Shown here one piece after another: positions 57,489-64,000 of a stretch of 64,000 nucleotides of DNA. Made by a program: the position numbers and the translations under genes. The notes under the pieces were generated by a model. The model saw only the letters and a list, made by a program, of their open reading frames with translations. It ran no database searches and was not told the origin of the DNA. Source of the DNA: Paratinospora sagittata. Lineage: Eukaryota; Streptophyta; Magnoliopsida; Ranunculales; Menispermaceae. How positions within the stretch are numbered: position 1 is the first letter of the stretch; each line of letters starts with the position of its first letter. Location: positions 6,833,001 through 6,897,000 of the forward strand of contig CM069601.1 in the NCBI GenBank assembly GCA_035771175.1, given 5' to 3'.

Positions 57489-59830
57489 ATGGCGGTTTCT
57501 TCCACTGCCTCTACTCTCGCTACCAATTCAATCTCCAAAATCATCTCAAAACCTCACGAAATTAGGGTTAGGGTTTCCTTCAAGAGGTCCCTTAATAACT
57601 TTCTCTTTAATTCAAGTAGAACAACTCTTATTAGCCTCACTAGATTGAATGCAGCTGGTTTGTCTGAGATCGAACCCGATCTCGTCGAAGACAAGCGCGG
57701 CGATCGCTGGGCGACTAATGGAGTTGATCCAGTAAGCTCACTAGCTCGCTCATTCTTTTCACTTTTATTTTTTGGGGTTCATTCTTTCAAGTTTTTTAAG
57801 TTTGTTGTTTTATGATCATTTTGTTGTTTGACTGAGTGTTTCAGGAAGATTTTGTTTATGGTGTGTACGATGAGCACCACACCTACCATGAAGGTCATGA
57901 GAAGAAAGGTACATATGAAGTGTGTTCTAATTTTGATTTCTTTGAAGAGTGGAATATTCATGTTGTATTATGCACGACAGAAATGAAGGAAGTTCGAATA
58001 GAGAATTCCGTTGAGTTCTATTTAAATTGTTTAGTTTGGACTTTTGTTAGGTTTTTTTATTTTTGGGCTATACTGTTTCAAGTATTCTGCTGGAGTAACT
58101 GTAGTGCTTTGATACTATAAATAAGAGGTTTTTTACCCAAAGTTGGGTAGCCTCGTTGGTTGCAGAGGTATAGGCTGTGGTTGAGGGATGAGGGACGAGG
58201 TCTCAGGTTTCGAGTCCAAGTTTGTGCCCACGTCTATGCGCCCACTCTGGGGAGGGATCTGTCTAATGTCGCGTATCGTTCCCAACTTCAGAATAGTCTC
58301 GCCCTGCAAAGGGTTAGCGGGGATACACCAAAAAAAATAAAAAATAAGAGGATTTCTATTAGGTGACAATTGATCTTCTCATTTTTGTTCATATTCAAGA
58401 ACAAGATATTTATATCTATACTATTATAATGCAGGAAGTCCTAAAATTCACGGAGTGATTATTTTTGCCAATCTTTTTAAAACCTTGTTGTTGTTTTAAA
58501 TTTTACAATATACATTTTAGTAAAATAAATAAAGGGTGATATGATGGTATTTTAAAATTTTATTTATTTATTTATTTTCCCGTCAATCCCATATTTCGTC
58601 CACATTTTAAAACTTTAATTGACATCTTCAATTTAGCCCTTTGTAGTTTCAACATTTTACCCTCTTTTAAATAAGATTTTTTTTTTAATTCATTAAAAGA
58701 TAAAAAAAAAATTAATAAAAGAAATGATAATAATAATACCAATAAAAATTGTAAAACTTTGAATTTTGTTAAAAATAGTAGAAATCACACACATATTAGT
58801 GCTAATAAACACTGAATTTGTGTTTCATTTGCATTTCTATTGATATATGAGTTCCTGCTGTTAACCATACTTGTTCATTGCCTTCCTCTGTTTTCTTTTT
58901 GTTGGAATTCTATGATTGATAATTGGCATTTAGTTGTGTTTTTAATGCTAATGTTTTTATGACATGAAAAACTTCACATTTTAGGGACATTTTGGGAAAC
59001 AGTCAAACAAGAATATATGGCAGCAGAACCTCCAACTGGCTTCCAGGGTATTGATTATTACAAATGACCCTTGATTCTCAAACTTGTAAATAGTTTTATT
59101 AACATATTCTTTTATGGTTTTGTTTTGATTCTTTTTAATTGGTTCTCTCACTAGCAGGGCTTATTTCGTGGCTTTTTCTTCCAGCAGTATTTGCTGGAAT
59201 GGCTTTCCATGTTCCGGTAATGTAAAATCTAATTTTCTCAATAGTTTTTTGAAGAGATTATTAAAGGCCCGTTTGTTAATTCTATTTAGTCTCTACTTCT
59301 ATTTTGAAATGAACTTCTATTATTAGTAGAGATTTAAGCTCTAATATAATAAGCCAAGATTTTTTTGCTTCTTAATTAGAGGTAGAATAAATGAAAATAT
59401 TTTCCATTTTTTTATTACTGCTCTCTACTTTTTTTAGAGGTTGAAAGTAGAGTTAACAAACATGACCTTTTGTTGTGTATGCTCTATACTCTCCTTTGCA
59501 CTTGAAAACAGCTATAACAGGTTTTGGTTTTCATGGCAACTATTTTTCTCATCCAAGACACTCTTGTGGACTCTTTTTTCTTTTTTTTTTCTTTGACAGG
59601 GGGAGTACTTATACATAGGAGCAGCCCTTTTCACGGTGATATTTTGCATTATTGAGATGGATAAACCAGATAAACCACACAACTTTGAGCCTCAAATCTA
59701 CAATATGGAAAGGGGAGCTCGGGATAAGTTGATATCAGATTATAACACCATGGACATATGGGACTTCAACGAGAAGTATGGGGACCTTTGGGATTTCACT
59801 GTGAAGAAGGATGACATTGCAAAGAGATAG
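57489..59830 (+). CDS. PNSB5: Photosynthetic NDH subunit of subcomplex B 5 (PnsB5/NDH18)-like, five exons
   Basis: Exons are 57489-57731, 57845-57908, 58985-59047, 59158-59216 and 59600-59830. All introns are GT-AG. The joined frame is 660 nt (219 residues). The first roughly 50 residues are Ser-, Thr-, Arg- and Lys-rich with almost no acids, as in a chloroplast transit peptide. Then come an acidic stretch (LSEIEPDLVEDK), a YDEHHTYHEGHEKKG segment, a membrane segment at about 124-143 (GLISWLFLPAVFAGMAFHV) and a second hydrophobic stretch at about 146-161. The conserved tail has NMERGARDKLI and YNTMDIWDFNEKYGDLWDF. PnsB5 belongs to the membrane-bound part of subcomplex B of the thylakoid NDH complex, which drives cyclic electron flow around photosystem I. 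The name rests on remembered family features. The gene model is intact. Confidence 0.75.
58129..58342 (+). mobile_element. tRNA-derived SINE in intron 2 of the PnsB5-like gene
   Basis: An A-box-like TAGCCTCGTTGGTTGC lies near 58148 and the B box GGTTTCGAGTCC at 58206-58217. An A-rich tail follows. Perfect 9-bp target duplications AATAAGAGG flank it (58120-58128 and 58343-58351). It is in sense with the gene. Confidence 0.85.
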
Positions 59831-61054
59831 TCAATTTTTATTATCTTCCTGAATACCATGCATAACTGAAATGGTCAATGACAGGTATATTAAAATTCAT
59901 GTTTTATCTGTTACTGTAAATCTTTATCTTTATCTTTTTGCTTCCTTTTCTGTATATTTTCATGGTGTATCCCTCTCTTGCATTGGTATATTTTGATTTA
60001 TGCAAGACCATTGGCAATGGCAGTACTCCTAATTTCTTCAAGGATAAAGAATTATCAACAAAGTTAATAGAATGAAAATTTTCAAATTCAGAATTCATGC
60101 AGTACTGGTGATATAAACAGGTCTGTCAAAACTGTTGTTGACGTGATAAAGCCAAAGAATCTACTTGCTGGACCTACTCATCTCCTCTGCATATTTTGGG
60201 TTTCAGTAAGGCACATTTTGTCTGCTTACATCACTATAAAGAAATACAATTTCTTCACACTCCTTGTTATGCTAGTATTTTTTTTTTTCTTAGTTTTCTA
60301 CAATCATAAACCAAACAATTCAGAAGAAGAAGATATGAAAAACTGTATAGTTTGGCTTCTTACCTATATCCATAATGACTAGTTGCACATCTTAATTCTT
60401 TTATTAACGAGTTGTGCATGAGCTCTTATCTCTTCATCTACAAGCTCAGAGGTAAATTTGTAGGTAAACTACCCAAGAAGAGTAATATCCCCAAGGTTCT
60501 TGGAAGAGAATTGGGATTTGATGTTGATTTTGTCAATGTTCTAATACTCCTCAATTTGTAACGTGAACGTATAGTAGTCATTGAAATTGATACTTTCCAA
60601 GTGTTTTAGCAAAGGTTTTGGCTAGCTACAAGTCTTAAGGGATGTAGACCTTTCTGAATACTAAATTAGTAATAGTATGTAAAGAGTGAGACTGGTAAAG
60701 GGTAACAGCTGGAAAGGTCTTGCAAGAAATAATTCAGTCAAATGATTTCACATGTACTTGTTGTCATTGCTCTGTTATTTACCTCAGCTGATTTTCTATG
60801 GATTGTTTCCAACTTCTCCAAGATATTAGACAATAACTGAAGAAGATACAATAACCCGTAGTGGCCATCAAGCTTCAGCGCGACTAGCCAATCATAACTA
60901 CCAGACGCTTCCATGTGGAAGCTGGAAGTTTATGGTCATAAGATTCCTTTCCGGGAGCTAATTTGAGATACCAAAAGAACTAGATGAGTAGCGTCAAGTT
61001 GTAGTTAATGAGTTGCTTGCGCATGTTGACCATGAATTTGAATTGAATGGATTT
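59831..61054. other. Downstream flank of the PnsB5-like gene, no further gene seen
   Basis: The first 100-250 bases are probably 3' UTR. The rest is AT-rich with short open frames that show no domain. Confidence 0.45.
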
Positions 61055-61502
61055 TGTTAAGCTGAGTGATTGTCAAGGAGATGTGTCATTCATAGTTACT
61101 CAGGCCAGCTATAGTATTCTTGTAAACTTTCACCAATTTATCAACCTGGCAGCGTCTAATTTGATTTAATGAACATGATGGTTTACTATGAACATGGGAT
61201 GACAAGGTGAACTTAGGAGAGGATTTTAAACAGTTTTGCAATTGGTCCTTATTGTGGAGAAGAGCAAAATCTGTGGGATTTATTCCTTTAAGGAAAGATG
61301 ATGATTTTAGTAGTCATTTTATTTAGCAGTTACTAAAATTGTAATTATAGCTATATGTGTGCATAACCCTGTATGTCTATATATATGGTGTCCCTCCATT
61401 AAGACATCATTAAGAATAAGAAAATATTTCATCTCTTCTCCCGTGGACGTAGGCCTTAGAGCCGAACCACGTTACATCTTTGTGTATTTTATTGTTTTAA
61501 CA
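61055..61502 (+). mobile_element. Copia T2 5' LTR
   Basis: The right end (GTTTTAACA at 61502) directly precedes a tRNA-Met primer site. The R/U5 part contains a TCTTCTCCCGTGGACGTAGGC stretch common in plant Copia LTRs. The left end is placed at TGTTAA (61055) because it pairs with TTAACA. This is a guess, since the other LTR lies outside the window. Confidence 0.6.
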
Positions 61503-61514
61503 TGGTATCAGAGC
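61503..61514 (+). other. Copia T2 primer-binding site
   Basis: TGGTATCAGAGC sits immediately after the LTR. Confidence 0.9.
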
Positions 61515-62257
61515 TTTAAGCTCGTACAACTGGAAAATTTTTCTTTTCTTCCGACCTTCATCGTCGAAATTGTTTTATTTTGGCCTTCATTGCCGGAACA
61601 TTCCTCGTTGGCCTTCATCGCCATTATTCGTGTTGTTGATTGGTGCGTACGTCTTCATTACTGCTACTATATCACCATCAGCTACTGCGTCTTCCTCGTC
61701 GGCACTGCTGATATCCTCGTCGTCGTCGACGCCTTCGTCTCCATTGCTACTGTGTTTCAGTCGTCGTTGACGTTGCTACTAATCTTCGTCGTCTCTCTTG
61801 CGCATCACTGCATCACTGCATCACTGCACCACTGCACCACTGCATCTCTATAATCTTCATCGCCGTCCTCTTCTTCTTTTTCTTCTTTCTCTGTCGTCGC
61901 CGTCTGCAACTACTCCCTCGATCTTCCAATGTCACAGTCGTTAATGATCTTTGATTTAACGATATCTCCGAACTACCCGAAAACTCTCGACAGGGTTTGA
62001 TCGTCGGTCGTCCATGCTAGTCCACCGACGAAGCATCTGAACTCAACTTCTGCAGTGCCATCTTCTTCTTTGAGCAGTACGAACCAAGAGTCGAAGAAAC
62101 CCGATTGTTATCGTCGTTTATGATCTGCTGCTGCGTTTTTTGCTGTGCCGATCTGCAGCTCCTGGTTCGTCTTCTTTGTCTGCATCTGATATTCATCTTT
62201 TATTTTTATTTTTATTTTTTCCTTTTTTTTTTGAGTTTGTAACTTATAAATAAATAA
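61515..62257 (+). other. Copia T2 leader
   Basis: Pyrimidine-rich leader has many CGTCG and CATCACTGCA-like short reiterations (61800-61850). No gene. Confidence 0.6.
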
Positions 62258-63237
62258 ATGTCGGTTACTTCCGAAACAGTGCAGAATGAAGAAGCAATTG
62301 ACAAACGGAGAAAGGAGAACTACCAAACATTTAGGCAGCATGCAGACTTGATGGAAAGAATTATTTGAAGTGGTCTCAGCTGGTGCGTACTTTTCTGAAG
62401 GGCAAAAGGAAATTAAGTCATTTTTTGGGCATTGCACCTACACTTGGAGATCCTAAGTTTATAGCGTGGGATAACGAAGATGCTTCTATAATGGCGTGGC
62501 TATGGAATTCAAGGACGCCAAACATTAGTGATACACGCATGTTTCTAACTACCGTCAAAGGCATTTGGGATGTCGTTCATCAGACCTATTCTAAGGCCCA
62601 TGATGCAGCCCAAGTGTATGAGATCAAAGTGAAAGTTGGAACAACAAAACAAGGCAACATGACGGTTACCGAATATGCCAATGTATTAAAAAACCTCTGG
62701 CAGAAACTTGACCATTATAGGTGTATTGAGACTAAATGCCCTGCAGATGCTGTAGTTTTAAAGAACTATATTGAGAAGGATCGGGTCTATGACTTCTTGG
62801 CTAGACTCAATGCAGAATTTGATCAAGTGAGAGTTCAAACTCTCAGCAAAGAGTTGCCAACTCTGAATGAGACTATCTCAGTTATCCGGACTGAAGAAAG
62901 CAGAAGAAGTGTTATGCTCACACCTCAAAAGATGGAAGGCTCAGCTATGGTTGCCAATCGGGGAAATGATCAGAAGACACACACTGCGCGCACTGAATCA
63001 TCAAAGGTCCCAAATCGAGACAATAGGGACAATTTATGGTGTACTTATTGTCAGAAGACTAGACATACCAGGGAGAAGTGTTGGAAACTTCATGGCAAGC
63101 CTTCAATTTCCAGTAAAGAATGGGCTACAAAGGAAGACAGCAGAAGACCAGTGGACAAGCACATCTGTCTACTGAACAAACAGTTGCAGACTCCCCGGTG
63201 CCAGACGGATTCATCCAAGACGACATTGAAAGATTGA
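62258..63237 (+). pseudogene. Copia T2 gag (slightly damaged)
   Basis: The natural start is ATG 62258 (MSVTSETVQNEEAID). A one-base frame change near 62350 separates it from the main open frame, which runs to 63237. That frame shows NYLKWSQLVRTFLKGK, then WDVVHQTYSKAHDAAQVYEIK and FLARLNAEFDQVRVQTLSKE, which are standard gag blocks. The zinc knuckle CTYCQKTRHTREKCWKLHG has the full CCHC pattern, although the usual glycine is replaced. It is younger than Copia T1. Confidence 0.75.
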
Positions 63238-63238
63238 A

Positions 63239-64000
63239 ATCTTTGCTTGGCACACTGGACAAACCCTCAGGTACCTGTTCATTGGCCCATTCAGGTAACT
63301 TTCCTATTTCTATTGGATTTAACGTCTCGGATAAGTCTTTTGCTAACTCTTGGGTTATAGATTCTAGTGTTACTGATCACATGACCAATTCCCCCAATAT
63401 ATTTCATACCTACAACCCATGTCCTAGTAGTCGGAAAATAGCCACAGCTGATGGATCCTTAACCACAGTTGTTGGTATAGGTGATGTTCACATTAGCCCC
63501 ACCCTTACACTCAGAAATGTTCTTCATGTTCCTAAACTATCTACTAATCTTATCTCTATTAAAAACTGACCCATGATCTGAGTTGTAATGTAATCTTCTT
63601 CCCTACTTACTGTGCATTTCAGGACCAGGACTTGGGGACGATGATTGGACATGCTAAGGAACAGGACGGGTTATATTACCTTAAGACACCAGTACATCCT
63701 ATCAAGAGTACCACTTCATTTATCTCCGAGCACAAATTTTCCAATAAAAAAAAGTTATGGCTCCATCATTGCCGCCTTGGCCATCCTTCTTTTCGAACCC
63801 TTAAAATTATGTTTTCTTTTTTGTTTAAGTCTCTCAATGTTGTAGATTTTTATTGTGAAGTGTGTGAACTTGCGAAACACAAGCGTATATCTTTTCCACT
63901 TAGTAATGAAAGAAGTTCAGATCCTTTTGATCTCATTTATAGTGATATTTGGGGTCCCTCTTCAATACCTAATGTTTCTGGAGCGCGATGGTTTGTGTTT
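63239..64000 (+). pseudogene. Copia T2 protease, GAG-pre-integrase and integrase start, cut by window end
   Basis: The frame 63120-63569 holds the protease, but its active site reads WVIDSSVTDHM, with Ser in place of the Gly of DSG. A frameshift near 63563 leads to the GAG-pre-integrase region (LWLHHCRLGHPS and CEVCELAKHKR) and the start of integrase (LIYSDIWGPS). The element continues beyond 64000. Confidence 0.75.

Noticed and set aside
57836..58120. Separate 94-codon gene downstream of PnsB5 exon 1
   Set aside because: It is exon 2 read through into intron 2. The spliced five-exon model gives a consistent conserved protein.
61355..61853. 164-codon ORF with hydrophobic stretches as a membrane protein
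   Set aside because: It spans the Copia T2 LTR end, primer site and leader, and is low-complexity.

Overview
The window is nuclear DNA of a flowering plant, most likely a eudicot. It is AT-rich and dominated by transposable elements. The two host genes I recognise both encode thylakoid proteins made in the cytosol: the last exon of a TatA/Tha4-like twin-arginine translocase subunit (12515-12649) and a complete five-exon gene that I read as PnsB5/NDH18 of the photosynthetic NDH complex (57489-59830). Almost everything else is retrotransposon, endogenous pararetrovirus (family Caulimoviridae) or small non-autonomous element.

Layout. 1-1.8 kb: degraded sequence, no gene. 1.8-5.24 kb: decayed LINE, plus strand. 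5.24-9.64 kb: endogenous pararetrovirus lineage B, with 1.1-kb inverted arms around a 302-bp loop, followed by a small ORF, promoter, primer-binding site, leader and truncated movement protein. 9.7-11 kb: second LINE, minus strand. 12.5 kb: TatA last exon. 13.1-16.7 kb: inverted-repeat element containing a hAT MITE, a SINE and a hairpin. 17.1-24.1 kb: minus-strand SIRE-like Copia remnant whose LTR holds a second LTR-like element (X1). 24.1-25.2 kb: third LINE 3' end.

25.18-57.24 kb is one nested complex bounded by two related Copia LTRs. Inside lie gag/protease remnants, a second LTR-like element (X2), a solo LTR with target duplication CAAAT, a second Copia fragment, and another solo LTR with target duplication ATGTA that sits inside the Copia reverse transcriptase. 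That second solo LTR was in turn invaded by a 15.4-kb pararetrovirus cluster, lineage A (39405-54787). The cluster has two near-identical copies tail to tail (one from the primer-binding site to mid-ORF2, one terminally redundant and full length) and a 349-bp third piece.

The right side carries the PnsB5-like gene just downstream of the truncated Copia 3' LTR, a SINE in its second intron, and the 5' half of another Copia element from about 61055 to the window end. The viral copies show in-frame stops, many of them C-to-T or G-to-A changes, and one has lost a catalytic aspartate. They are described as found and nothing is reconstructed. Coordinates of element ends were read by eye and may be off by a few bases where microhomology exists.
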